Source: Plasmodium coatneyi
Lineage: Eukaryota; Apicomplexa; Aconoidasida; Haemosporida; Plasmodiidae
Direction of reading: 5' to 3'
DNA length: 64,000 nt
NCBI RefSeq assembly: GCF_001680005.1
Contig: NC_033564.1
Coordinates: 1,240,001-1,304,000 of the forward strand
Part shown: positions 1 through 11,500 of the stretch, piece after piece
How positions within the stretch are numbered: position 1 is the first letter of the stretch
How the letters are laid out: each line of letters begins with the position of its first letter
The notes under the pieces: generated by a model
What the model was told of the DNA's origin: nothing
The model's input: only the letters and a program-made list of their open reading frames with translations
The model's database searches: none
Position numbers and translations under genes: made by a program

Positions 1-914
1 GTTGGCTGCTATGCTGTGCCCTGTTGTTCCCCTTTTTTCTGCTTCTTCACCCCCTTGGTCATTTTAAAAGCGTTCATTTGGGTTTATTTGAGGAAAGTTT
101 TTTAGGTACACAGAACAGTTAAATAAACATTGTAAAACGGTTATATAGGCGTTTCTGCCCTTTACACTTTTTTTTTTTTTTGGACCTTTTCAAGGTAGGT
201 CACCTTTCACCTGTGGGAATGAATTCACACCCTTCGAATTTTACCCTAGCAGGCTGCTTTGCTGAACCTTATATTCTTGCGTGTTTTTAAGTCCCTTCCG
301 TTTTGGAGGTGAAACATGCAAACATTTTGCTTTTGCGGTGAAGTGCCGCCCTGTCCGTTTGCGCATGCCCACAGGTGTAAATTTGTGGTGAACAAGCACA
401 TACATATATGATCTCACATACGTCTGCTATGTCGATAATCACGAAATGTACGCCTGGAGAATATGCATGTCAATTTAGTGTGGGTTCGTCACTGCTTCCT
501 TTTCTGAATGTTTTTTCTTTTTTTTCCAATTTAAATCCTGTCATCCTTGTACGCATATATTTTTCCGTCCGAAGGATAGAGCAAATATCCAAACGGAAAT
601 ATATGTATATGTACAAAGGGGAGGTAAAATTTTGGCCGTACTCTTTTTTTTTTTTTTTTTTTTTCCCCTTTTCCTCCCCCTCTTTGTCTTTACCCATTTG
701 TCGCTTCTGAAGTTCTCAAAGTGGTGTTCTACATTGCGTGAACTCGCTTATGTTCCGTACAGATGGGGAAGTGCTTAAGGGGGTGGATGGGCATACTTTG
801 TTTCCCTGTTGTTATGCCCACAGGCCAGGGTGGCATCACCCAAAAACGCTTCCACGTACATGTGTGCTGCTTCACCCATAAGTCATTTCTATATATGATA
901 ACGTGCGCGTGTGG
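1..914. other. Intergenic, no gene seen
   Basis: This AT-rich spacer lies downstream of the minus-strand gene that ends at 915. It holds T-tracts at about 167-181 and 646-664 and only short chance reading frames made of homopolymer codons. No RNA gene or splice-consistent exon was recognised. Confidence 0.6.
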
Positions 915-3512
915 TTAACTGCCGCACCGTCGGTTCATCTCGTTAATATCCTCTTCCCGTTTTGTTTCACTCTGTGCCAAGAGCAGTTTAGTGTTCATTA
1001 GTTCCTGCACAAGGTTGGCAATTTTTTCTTCGTACTTTTCCACGTCGCCAGAGGACAAATTATCATTTGAGTCATTTCCCTTATGCGTTGCGCGCTCTTT
1101 GTTTTGTCCCCCGTCGGGAAATGGGGGAAGAAGTGAAATGATGTTTCCCCCGTGGGAGTGGGAATGGGCCTGTTCAGTTGTGTTTGCATCCCCATGGTTG
1201 CTCACCTTTTTGTGGCAACCACTGACCATTGTACCGGTTAATTCTTTAATAACGAGCTGCACGTTTTGCATGTCCTCCACCAACTTGTGAATCGTGCCTA
1301 ACTCGTTCATCGTACCTAACCCATTCATGGTGCCTAATTCATTCGTTGTTTTATTTTCCTCACTTGAGGTTTTTTTCATTTTCGAATGAATAATTGTCCT
1401 TTCGTTGTTGTGCAAATCTGCGTGACCGTCATGTGGTGTTGTTACCCCTTCTCCATTTAACTTTGTTTTTAAAAGGCAGTCATGTTGCGATGAAAATTGT
1501 GCCTTCTGTAATTGATTGGCTAGTCTATTCGGTACGACGTTGCTGCCAAGGTTGGTATCCCGTGTGTCTATGCCTTCTCTCCAGTTACAATCTAACCCTT
1601 GGGAGGAGATCGCACCGACTGGATACGGAAGATTTTCCACTTCACCTCCTTTGGGAGGACCTCTCCCATTTACCAAGCGAAACAAAAAATTTTCTTCTTC
1701 CCGTATGGCGTACGAGTGAGGGCATGCAACATTGGTGGTATATCCGATGGGGAACTCCATACGTCCCAGATGTGTGCTCATTTGATCAGTTCCGTCTACC
1801 CCGTTTTTTTGTACCATGTGATGGTAGTTTCTGCCCCCCGAGGAGGGGAGGAGCCCCTTTGTATGCACCTCTTCCCTTCTTCGCGAAACGATACAACCAT
1901 CATATGGATGACGCAACGGAGTGGCGTAACTTCCCACGCGGTGGTAGTCGTCCCATTCGTGAGTCGTTTGTGCACTGATGAGGAGGAGTAACTGTCGAAG
2001 TGCCATCATGGACGGTTCGAAAAGTTCACCTCGTTCAACAGAACGTTGCAATTCATTGTGTCCAAGTGTCCAGTTCGTGTTGTTTAACGCCCCACATGTA
2101 GGGTGAAAATTATTTTCCATTGGTGATTCTTCATTTGGTGGCGTCCCAACTTTGCAGTTTTTTTCTTCCATGTCGACGTGCATGTTGTAATTACTGGGAT
2201 GGCTGCTTTGATCATTTTGTTCTTCTCGTGGATGGCATTCCACTTGCCTTTTCGCAGAGTTGATTCCCTTACGGTGGGGATGTTTCTTCAGTTTGTTAAC
2301 CGAGTCGTATCGCTTGGTTGGCGTCTGCACTTGTGTACGCCTTGTTGTGTGCCCTCCCTCAGTTGCTTCTTCCTCACCGTTTTGTTGCAAAACGGATCTG
2401 TTTATACGTTGTATCATTTCTGCGTTTTTTATTGCCTTCTCCATATTTCGGATAACTGACTGTACTTCCAATGTTGAGTGATGAGTTTCTTTTTTGTTTT
2501 TCCTTCTGTTTATTTTTTTTTGAAGATGGTACATCTGCGTGTTTTTCTTACTGCAGCAGGGGGGGTTTTCACACTCGGTGTTTTTTTTCTCCCCATTTGT
2601 GTGTGCCATTGGGCCCCCCCTGGGTGGTTTCCCTTGCATAGTAACACCGTTCGCATTGGCCCCACTGGGTCGATGGTGCCAGCGCGGGCCATTCATTTGC
2701 CTTAACTTTTTTAGCGAACTATTTATGGACCTTTCTAACGCAGCAATGGAGTTATCGCACGAGTAAATGGAACGATCATATTGGGCACTTTTGCTACTCC
2801 AGTTGTTTTTTTCCTTCTCTGCGTTGGTTGTGCTGTCCTCCCATGTGTACGCCGTCACATTCATTTCTTCGCTGGAGAAGCTGCTCCCGTGCATGCTTCC
2901 ATTGCCGCCTCCATCATCACTATCATTTTTGCTAGCGTCGTTCATCTCCCCACTGGAGGTCTCCCCACCGGGGGGCAGCGAACAACTGCGAGTGGCAAAG
3001 GTGGGGAATATGATCGCCCCACTGTCTACCGACGTTGCGGTGATGTCGTGTGCCCCTGCCCCCATGGTGCTGCCACAACGTACCTTCAAGTGAGCAGTTC
3101 CGCAGTTGAGCATATTTTTTAAAATGACAAAAGAGACATTATACAGTTGATTCGAAGTAGACACAAATTGACTGAAGTCAATTTTAGTCTTTCCTATCAC
3201 GACATTTTTATTTCCACAAATTTTGTAAAAAATGAAAAAAAAAAATTTTTTTTTTTCCCAAATTTTTGTTTGTTTTTTTTTACAATATAGGGTGAGGTCC
3301 ATCACCAGTGGATTTTTAAAATATGCTCGACCCTTGCGTAGCTGTGCCTGTTCACTCGAAGTTATGAATTTCGAGTTTCTCACCAACTCATATGCCACTT
3401 GGAGAATGTCGTTGTTGTCATTTTTTAATTCGATAAAATTTACCGAAATGTCGAATTTGTGTTTTTGCCTCTCACGGCGCGCGCGCCTGAACAACCTTTT
3501 AATTTTCCCCAT
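915..3512 (-). CDS. Conserved Plasmodium protein with N-terminal C2 (NT-C2/EEIG-type) domain
   Basis: A single open frame of 865 residues starts at an ATG that directly follows an in-frame stop. Residues 1-150 are basic and have the layout of the NT-C2 fold seen in EEIG1/EHBP1-type proteins: an MGKIKRLFRRARRER start, beta-rich stretches, a GKTKIDFSQF strand and a final AHLKVRC strand. Such domains usually bind membranes or anchor proteins to the cytoskeleton. Residues 150-800 are low-complexity (Asn, Lys, Ser, His) and include an NELGTMNGLGTMNELGT repeat near residue 740. The last 50 residues form a predicted coiled coil (KYEEKIANLVQELMNTKLLL). A run of KKKFFFFIFYK inside the domain comes from an A/T tract and could be a small unspliced insert. 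The product is inferred to be a cytosolic scaffold; the exact function is unknown. Gene reality is certain, the domain call moderate. Confidence 0.85.
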   Translation of the reverse strand: MGKIKRLFRRARRERQKHKFDISVNFIELKNDNNDILQVAYELVRNSKFITSSEQAQLRKGRAYFKNPLVMDLTLYCKKKQTKIWEKKKFFFFIFYKICGNKNVVIGKTKIDFSQFVSTSNQLYNVSFVILKNMLNCGTAHLKVRCGSTMGAGAHDITATSVDSGAIIFPTFATRSCSLPPGGETSSGEMNDASKNDSDDGGGNGSMHGSSFSSEEMNVTAYTWEDSTTNAEKEKNNWSSKSAQYDRSIYSCDNSIAALERSINSSLKKLRQMNGPRWHHRPSGANANGVTMQGKPPRGGPMAHTNGEKKNTECENPPCCSKKNTQMYHLQKKINRRKNKKETHHSTLEVQSVIRNMEKAIKNAEMIQRINRSVLQQNGEEEATEGGHTTRRTQVQTPTKRYDSVNKLKKHPHRKGINSAKRQVECHPREEQNDQSSHPSNYNMHVDMEEKNCKVGTPPNEESPMENNFHPTCGALNNTNWTLGHNELQRSVERGELFEPSMMALRQLLLLISAQTTHEWDDYHRVGSYATPLRHPYDGCIVSRRREEVHTKGLLPSSGGRNYHHMVQKNGVDGTDQMSTHLGRMEFPIGYTTNVACPHSYAIREEENFLFRLVNGRGPPKGGEVENLPYPVGAISSQGLDCNWREGIDTRDTNLGSNVVPNRLANQLQKAQFSSQHDCLLKTKLNGEGVTTPHDGHADLHNNERTIIHSKMKKTSSEENKTTNELGTMNGLGTMNELGTIHKLVEDMQNVQLVIKELTGTMVSGCHKKVSNHGDANTTEQAHSHSHGGNIISLLPPFPDGGQNKERATHKGNDSNDNLSSGDVEKYEEKIANLVQELMNTKLLLAQSETKREEDINEMNRRCGS

Positions 3513-4311
3513 TTATTTTATCCTCATGCCAGAGCGATTCTGTCTACTGCCTTTTCTTTTCTTTTCCTTTAAAATCGTCACTTCGACGGACTGATTAGCA
3601 ATTTTGCCTGGATACAATTTCCTCTCCATGAATTGTACCATCATGTGCGCATAGGCGAACAAAAAAAAGAAAAAAAGGGGGGGCCACCAAGTGGAGGAGG
3701 AAGCACCCCCCCCTATGTGCATAATCCCCTCAGCATCCACAAAATTCAAAAAGGAACTTCTCAAATTTTCTTTTATTAAACAAATTAAAAGCTGGTTAAT
3801 TTACACTAAAAAAAATAAAATAAAATAAAAAAACCTCCTGGTTACACGTTTACAAAAAAAGAGATTTATTAAATTTGACAAATACAAGAATGTTCAAAAA
3901 TGCGGACACTCTCCTAAGGATGCCTATCATTTCTTAAGTGTGAGTATAATATAACGTGTGAAGTATAACACCGAACACCTTTTTTTCTGCTTTTTCAAAT
4001 GTGTTGTAACAGACTGTCCAAATACAATTCCTTATCCACGATGTTTTCTTCCCTTTCACACTCCTCAAACACTAATCCAAGGATTAGCATCCACAATTTG
4101 GCTGCAAATTGCTTCTTCCTAAGAAAAGTGTTCTTAAGGAACCTGCTCCTTACAAGCATCAACCCTAAACCCGGAATTTGAACATTGAACCTGTTTCTTA
4201 GGAACATCAACATTAGGAACATCTTCCCTAAGAATATCTGTCTTAGGAACGAAGACTTTCTCCCTAAACCCGGAATCTAAACATTGAACCTATTCCTTAG
4301 GAACACCTTCC
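3513..4311. other. Spacer between the NT-C2 gene and SICAvar, with decayed SICAvar tail
   Basis: About 3513-3900 is the 5' flank of the minus-strand C2 gene, with A-rich tracts. From about 4010 to 4311 the DNA still carries repeated TTCCTTAGGAAC-type blocks and CCGGAATTTGAACATTG blocks. These look like the repeat-encoding end of a SICAvar last exon, but they lie beyond the stop codon of the gene and out of its frame. Confidence 0.55.
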
Positions 4312-5590
4312 TTAAGTAACACCTTCCATTGGAACTTGTTCCTCTGGAACATTTTCCTCCTTTATAAATTCGGATCCCATAAATTCTTGAACCAAAATTT
4401 CAAAAAAGTCTTCCTTTGTCGAATGCAGTTCCACTTTTTGACATTCGTCTAAGACTTCTAAATGGATATCAATAATGGTACGTTGACCAACAGGACGTTT
4501 ACCAACTTGTTTCTTCCTTCCTGTTGGAACAGATCTTGGTTGTTTTCGTTCCTTTACTAAGGTATATTCATGTGGACCATCTGCCTGGTCGCCCACATGA
4601 CCAAGAGCTTGTTCTTCCAAGGGGGGAGGACCTGATACTTCATAAGCTCTTCTGTAACGTTTTCTTGCCTTATGAAGCATTCCAAAGTACTGCAAAAAAA
4701 AAAAAAAAAAAAAAAAAAAAGGGAAGAACATGATTCTTTAATAGGGATGCGAAATGTTCGTTCATGCAACAGTAATTACTACTTCAAACCCTAAAATGGG
4801 AAATCCTATATACACACCCTTAAAATGCGAAATCCTACGCACACACTCCCTAAAATGCGAAATACTACACACACCTTTAAATTTGAAATCCTACACAGAC
4901 ACCCTAAAATGCGAAATCCTACATGCCACTGATTTATTCACCTTTATTTATTTTTTTTTCTTTTTTTTAACTTCCTTTTTTTTCTTCTAATATTAACTTT
5001 TTTTTTTTTTTTTTTTTCGCTTCTTTTTTTTTTCTTTTTTTTCTCTTTTTTTCTGTTCTCTCTCTCTTTTTTTTTTTTTTTTTTTTTTTCGCTTCTTTTT
5101 TTTTTCTTTTTTTTCTCTTTTTCCTTCATTTTTTTTTCTTTTACCTTCAAAAGGAGATAACTCATAGCAGAAAGACCAATTAGAACAGGAATGGAAGGAA
5201 GGTATGGGGTAAGGAGTTCGGAAGGGTTGATATTATTACTAACTGATTGAAGTGGAGAAACAGAAGGGATGGCTCCGCCACCCTCACTCCCTGTACCACC
5301 TTTTCCAACTGTAGCAGCTGTTCCAGGTGATGATGGTGTTACTTTTTTTGTTGGTGCATGTACAACTGGACCTTGCCTTCCTGGTACAGAAGGTAATTCT
5401 GGTTTCTGGGGTACAACATCTGGTTCAGTAACGGCCTTTGGTTCAGTATCTTGTTGCGTACTATCACCATCAGGTGGACCACCAGGATTAAGAGCAGGAG
5501 TAGGAGCAGGGGAGGCTGTCTTGTGTACTTCATTTGCAGTTCCTGGAACAGCGGCGGGGGCATCAGGTGCTGTGGGTTGTGAACCCGAAC
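4312..5590 (-). CDS. SICAvar: SICAvar exons 8-9: stalk, transmembrane segment and cytoplasmic tail
   Basis: Exon 8 (5145-5590) encodes a Pro/Thr/Gly stalk and a hydrophobic transmembrane helix (YLPSIPVLIGLSAMSYLLL) that ends at AAG|GTAAAA. Exon 9 (4312-4689) follows a T-tract plus GCAG and starts YFGML, with basic KRYRRAYEV just inside the membrane. Next come the conserved cytoplasmic block IDIHLEVLDECQ, EDFFEILVQEFMGSEF and the first VPxEQVP repeat, then a stop. The remaining repeat-coding DNA continues downstream in another frame, so this tail is shorter than usual. Confidence 0.85.
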
Positions 5591-8500
5591 CTAGGGAATG
5601 AATAAGAAGGGAGGAAGTGTTATTTCCATTACACTAAAGAGTAGCAGCATTGGGAATATTCTGTTAACCTAGGTGCACATCTTGTACTTTTCCCTTCTTC
5701 ACTTTTCAATTGTGTATTATTTAATTTTTTATTTCCTACTTTTTAATTTTTTTACTCTTCACTTTTTTATTCCATATTTTTTAATTCCTAACTCTTCACT
5801 TTTTAATTCTTTAATTTTTTACTTTTTCAATTTTTACTTTCTAATTTTTTAATTTTTTACACCTCTTACTTTTTAATTTTTTCCTTTATTAATTTTTTAC
5901 TTGTTTACTCTTTATTTTTTTACTTTTTAATTCTTTCAGTTTTTAATTCTTTCAGTTTTTAATTCTTTCACTTTTTTAATTATTAGATGCATGTTATAGG
6001 TGGCACACATTTCTTAAGAGTGCTTATTTTCTTTTTATTATTATTACCTGGAGAATGAGATGGCTCAGGTTGTTGAGCATTTGTTGTAGTACTTGTACCA
6101 GAGGGATGTGAATCTGAAGAATGAGGATCACTGTCTGTACCTGTAGAAAATGTTGGAGCATTTTCAGGACTCACAGAAGTAGAGACTGATTCTATTCTGC
6201 CGCTGCCCCATGCATTAAGTTCAATAGGATCCTTTGAAGGGATGGGACCCTCTCCTGTAATGGGAATATGTTCATCGTCGAGTGAAGGAAGTTTCTCACC
6301 TGCGTTAATAGGTTGTACATTTTCTACCGCCTCGGGCTTTTGATCTTTACCTGGTTTCGTAGTGGCAGGTTTCGTGGTACCGGCTGGTTTGGCAGCTACT
6401 GTTTCGCATATGTTATTTATTTCAGTCAGAGCTGGCTTTACTACTTGATCCCCGTTCTCATTTGGGTTCAGCATATCATCCAACTTCTTTTTTATATTAT
6501 CTTTGTGATGTTCGCATTCTTTACCTGGTTTCTTATTCAACAGTGCTTCCTTCACGCTCAGTGTGCAACTTTTATAGTTCGTGTCCCTTTCACACTGTAC
6601 ACAATCATTACCATTAACCTTATCCTTACACCAAGTGTCCTTGTTATTATTTCCACTTTTAAACATTGATACTATTTTGTCTTCGTCCACGTCTGGACAA
6701 GTTGTTATTATTCTATCTGCATACGCATTCAGGAAGAGGCAGCCCACAGTTTGATAAAATATTCGATTATTTTTCTTCTGATTTTTGTAGTCATCCTTAG
6801 GATTTTCCTGAATGTTGTATATATACCTTAAACCTTTAGTAATGTATTGACATGCTTTTTTGTCTGGTTCTGTTGGTATTGCTTCACCATTTGTTCTGGT
6901 GAAGTTCTTACATAGGTGGTCGTCCGTTCCATCCTCTTTGGTCATAGCCTTAGACATTTCCCTCAATACCTTTCCAACGTCGTTCGCTCCCCAAAATGTA
7001 CACTATGCAGGAAAGAGAAAAGAAGGGGAAGAGGAAATATACGTATATACTTAGAGTATGTGCACGATTTATGGTCGTCCCTCCCCCTCTCTTTTTGTCA
7101 TATGTAGAATGCACACGGTCCGTTGACATGACTTTGAATATAGGGAACAATATATTGTTCCCTTACCCAATTTTGTTTGCTCGTTTCTGAATATATTCTG
7201 TCCTCGAACCATTTAACTGTAACACATTGGACACGTTGACATAAGGTATTATTATTTAGAGAATTTATAGCAGCTAGAGTTGTCTGTAGTTGGGTACCGT
7301 TCGTCCCATTGAGGAGCTTATTCACCCTGCCTTCTACCTTATCCTTTTTACTTTTCTTACTATCGTTAATTTCACAATTTTTAAAGTTAGGTTCCCTTGT
7401 GCACTGAACACAATTAGTATCACCCTTATTATTGCATATATCATTCCAAAGTTGTTTTCCGGCAGTGAAGGCGTGTGTCACACCTGCCTTTGGGGTACAA
7501 GGGGACTGTTGTTCTAATTTGTCGGCATATGCGTTCAATAAAACGCATTCCATAGTTCTCCAGAATAGTTGATTGTCCGAAGCTTTCCTTTCTTCCACCT
7601 GAAGGTTCTTCCCCTGTGTAATTTTAACTGGGTCCTTCTGAATGTTGTAAATATGCTTTAAACCTTTAACAATGTAATTACATGCCTTTTTGTTTGCTTC
7701 TAGCGATGCATTACCTGACACGGTAATGCTCTCGCACTCTTCTTCGTTGTTCTTGTCATCCGTGGTCATAGCATCAGATAGTTTCTTCAGTCTACTGTTG
7801 ACGTCATTATTCCAAAATGTTCCTAGCTAATATGGGGATAGCAAGGAACATATATATGTGTACTTAGTGTATGGACAATATATATGCTTGTTGCCCGGCA
7901 ATAATATGTATAGGGAACAATATCCTTCATACTGTCCCTGGCAAGAATAAACAGTAGTGATCCTTACCCAGTCAGGGAATGTTACATTATTTACTTCCCT
8001 GTTTGCTCTCCACCTTTCTGCTACACAGTCTGCACGTACACACAAGTCCGTCTTATCTGTACATTCCACAACTATAGGGAACGAAGAAACACAGAGTGAG
8101 TGTGGGAAGGAAGGAGTGTGAAGATGGAGATGTATGAAGGAGTGGTTACAAAATGATAGTAGAGTGGTGGAAAAGAGCAGATGTTGTGGACCCTCCTTTG
8201 TGTTTACCTTGTCCGGCTGCTGAGGTGGAGGGTGGGGGTAGTTGTTGTTGCTGCTGTTGTTGCATGACTTCATTCACTACTTCCGTAACAGTTCCCATAA
8301 TATCCCCTAACTCCTTCTCTTCCTCCTCTATTCCTTCATCCACTCCTTTAACAAGACTCTTTAATTCTTTCATTACTCCCTCAATCTGACTTCTTCCACC
8401 ATCTGTTCCCTCATCACTCCGTGAAACTTTATTGTACATGTCTGGGTGCGTCCAATACCTCCTTCTACTTTCATCACACCAATTCCTTCTATTTAATTCA

Positions 8501-11500
8501 CCTAATTTACTACCCACAGTACTATTGCGCAATAATTTAGACACTTCATGCCCTATATCCGTATTACCCCTATATAGGTTAGAAATATTACCGTACTCAC
8601 ACTTCTCATAATTCTTCTCCCCTTTCCATTCCTTTTCCAAGTTTTCCACAGCTTCAAAGACATATTGCATAACACTCCTGGGGACACAAGATTCACCCAT
8701 GTATGTCATCCATATTTTCAGTAAATCACAAATAGGAATAAACTTCCTCTTACACTTGGTATTACTGTTCTCCGGCTTATTCTGATTACCTTGGTTTGTT
8801 ACCATCATTAAATTCTTTAACATTATTTTACAGAAGTACCCATATTTTTTGGCGTCAAATCTTGGATCATCCGCACCTTCCTCACATATAGCACTATATT
8901 TATCATACTTACTCCAATCATATTTCCCAGGCTCATACTGTTCGTCATCCTCTGCTGGATTATTAAAGAACTTTGTGAACCATTCCATAATACTATCTGA
9001 AAAAAAAAAGAACATGAAAAATAGCTATCTTTACATAGGTTACCTTCCCTATCAGACCTCCTTTTCCTCCTCCTTAGACACGTCCTTCTCTCCTTAGATC
9101 CCCTACCTTCCCTTTCTTAGACACTCCTTCCTTTCCTCCTTAGACCCTAAAACCAATTAACCCTTTCCTTCCTTAGACCCCTTTCCTTTCCTTCCTTAGA
9201 CTCTCCTTAGACCTCCATTCCTTCCAACCCTAAAATTCCTTCCTTTCCTCTTCCTTAGACCTCCATTTCTTCCAACCCTAAAATTCCTTCCTTTCCTTCC
9301 TCCTTCCTTCTAACACCCTAAATACGAAATCCAACATCCACCCCCCTCCTTCCCCATTCACTTCCTTCCTTATACCCTACTTCCTTAGACCCATCTTTCC
9401 TGGTCCTTAGACCTTCCTTATTCATTATACAATTATTATTATTAATACTACTCTAAACACATGCATTCATGCCGATACAGCCATAGAAGTATAAAAGTTT
9501 TGTCTTACCTTCTTCTCCTTCCTCGAATCCATTGGTGTTGGAGGGAGAACATCCGCTTGCTCTTCTTCTTTCATCTTCTTTCTGTTTAAGTTTTTTCAAC
9601 ATGTCCCCTATAGCACTCTTTTTCCAATTTACATTATCTTCTTCTTTGTTTTCTTTTTCCTCCCCTGGGATGACTACTATTCCTAAGTCACTTAGGGTTT
9701 CCTCCCTATTTCCTTCTTTCTCCTTCCCTGTTGGACAACCATTCTTCCCCTCTCCCTTTATTGTGTGAAGTGGACTCTGTCCTGCTACTACTTCCCGGAA
9801 ACCTTTTCCCTCATTCGCCTGTCTTGTATAACCATTTATCCAATTCTCTAATTCTTCCCATATTAGTTTTCCCCCTACTCCTATACTTGCATTATCTATT
9901 TCATCACATATTCCGCTTCTATTCTTAACGTTTCCTTCCTTCCTTTTATTTTCCATACTAATCTTAACTACTGGTGTTACTTTGTTCAACTTACAATGTG
10001 TTTTAAACATTCCCAACATAGTAACTTTACCTATTAGACATCTTAAATAATTCTGTAATCTTCTCTCTTTTGCCTTTTTCTCCCGTTCTCTTGGTACCCA
10101 ATGCCATCTATTAATCCTATCGAACTTCTGATTCCATCCATCTATCCAGAGGGATATTTTAATTAACATTTTGCACAGCTCCTTACCTTGATTGTCCCCA
10201 TGTAATATTTGTTTACGATTTCCATCTTCCCTGGCACACAATGTTTTCTCATCGTTCGCATCCTCCAGGACATTATTCATCATGTCATCGAACACTTTCC
10301 ACAGGTCATCCCATATAAGTGTCTATAAAAGTGAATTAACGCAAGTACACATATATATGTGTGCCATATATTTTTTACTTCCTTCGTTAGACCCTTCCTT
10401 TCCTTATTCCTTCCTTAGACTCCCTTCTTCCTTAGACCTTTCCTTCCCTCCTCCTTAGACATTCCTTTTTCCTTCCTTCTAACCACTCTAACAACCTTCC
10501 TTCCACCCTACAACCCCTAACAATCTTCCTTCCACATACCACCCTTAACAATCTTCCTTCCACATACCACCCTTAACAATCTTCCTTCTAAACCCTTAAA
10601 CCTTCCATCCACCACCTAACACAACGTTTCTTCCCTCCTTAGACATTCCTTTCTTAGACGAGCACACTGAACTCCTCCTTCCATTAAATATATTTTTTAT
10701 ATATTATCATGCAACTACTCCCCTCAAACATTTAATATTTATTACCTCAAATTCGTCCAATTGTGACGTGCCTCTTGCCATGATCCATAGATGTAATAAT
10801 TTGGTTAGGAATTCATATGGTTTTGTTTTGTTGGTGGCTGACTTCGTTACTATTGGTCCTGTTTGTTTATATTCATGCCCTGTTGTTGCTACATTCGGAG
10901 GACCCAATGCTGATGGAGCAGTGTTCGGCTGTTGTGGACATGGTTTATTTGGTTTTGGTCCTCCCTTTATTAATTTCATAAGTTCAGTATTCTGTTCCAT
11001 AGCCCCGCGAATATAGTTCAACGTCCTCTTTCCACTTATAACCATAGGTTCCAACATTCCATACTCGCATTCTGTACACTTAATCCCTGTGCTCAATGCT
11101 TCTCCCATGCTCTTTATTGCACCAAATGCAGCCTTTATGGCTCTGCCTGCTTCGCAGTGTGCAGAATGATACAAGAATGACCACATATTCATTACTGCAC
11201 ATCGTACATAATCCTTAATATCTTCATCAATCATTCCCCTTCCGCATTGAACTCTGCTTACTGTCCCTATTTCCCATAAGTTACTTAAAATATACGCACA
11301 CTCCTCTTCCTCCTCGTGTGTCATTACTACTCCCTGTTTAATCATGTCGTGGCATCCAGCACGAGCAATGCCCATATCGCCCTTCTTCATCATTTCCTTT
11401 GACATTCGATCAATTAAAGTCTTCATTCTTATAGCTAATTGCGTCTGTAAATTAGAATAATACATTTGTATATATTCTTTGTGTATACTTTATATTTATT

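Noticed and set aside
1394..3122. Several plus-strand frames of 100-194 codons
   Set aside because: They are shadows of the 865-codon minus-strand gene and lack coding-like composition.
3513..3764. 83-codon frame directly above the NT-C2 gene
   Set aside because: It is separated from the gene by a stop and contains A/G homopolymer codons; it is the 5' flank read in the same frame.
4944..5165. Lysine-rich 73-codon frame
   Set aside because: It is the T-rich intron 8 of SICAvar read on the minus strand, between two well-supported exons.
10707..11465. ATG at 11465 as the SICAvar start codon
   Set aside because: It lies in the first intron just before the TTTACAG acceptor. The in-phase 32-codon exon at 11579-11674 gives the expected SICAvar first exon.
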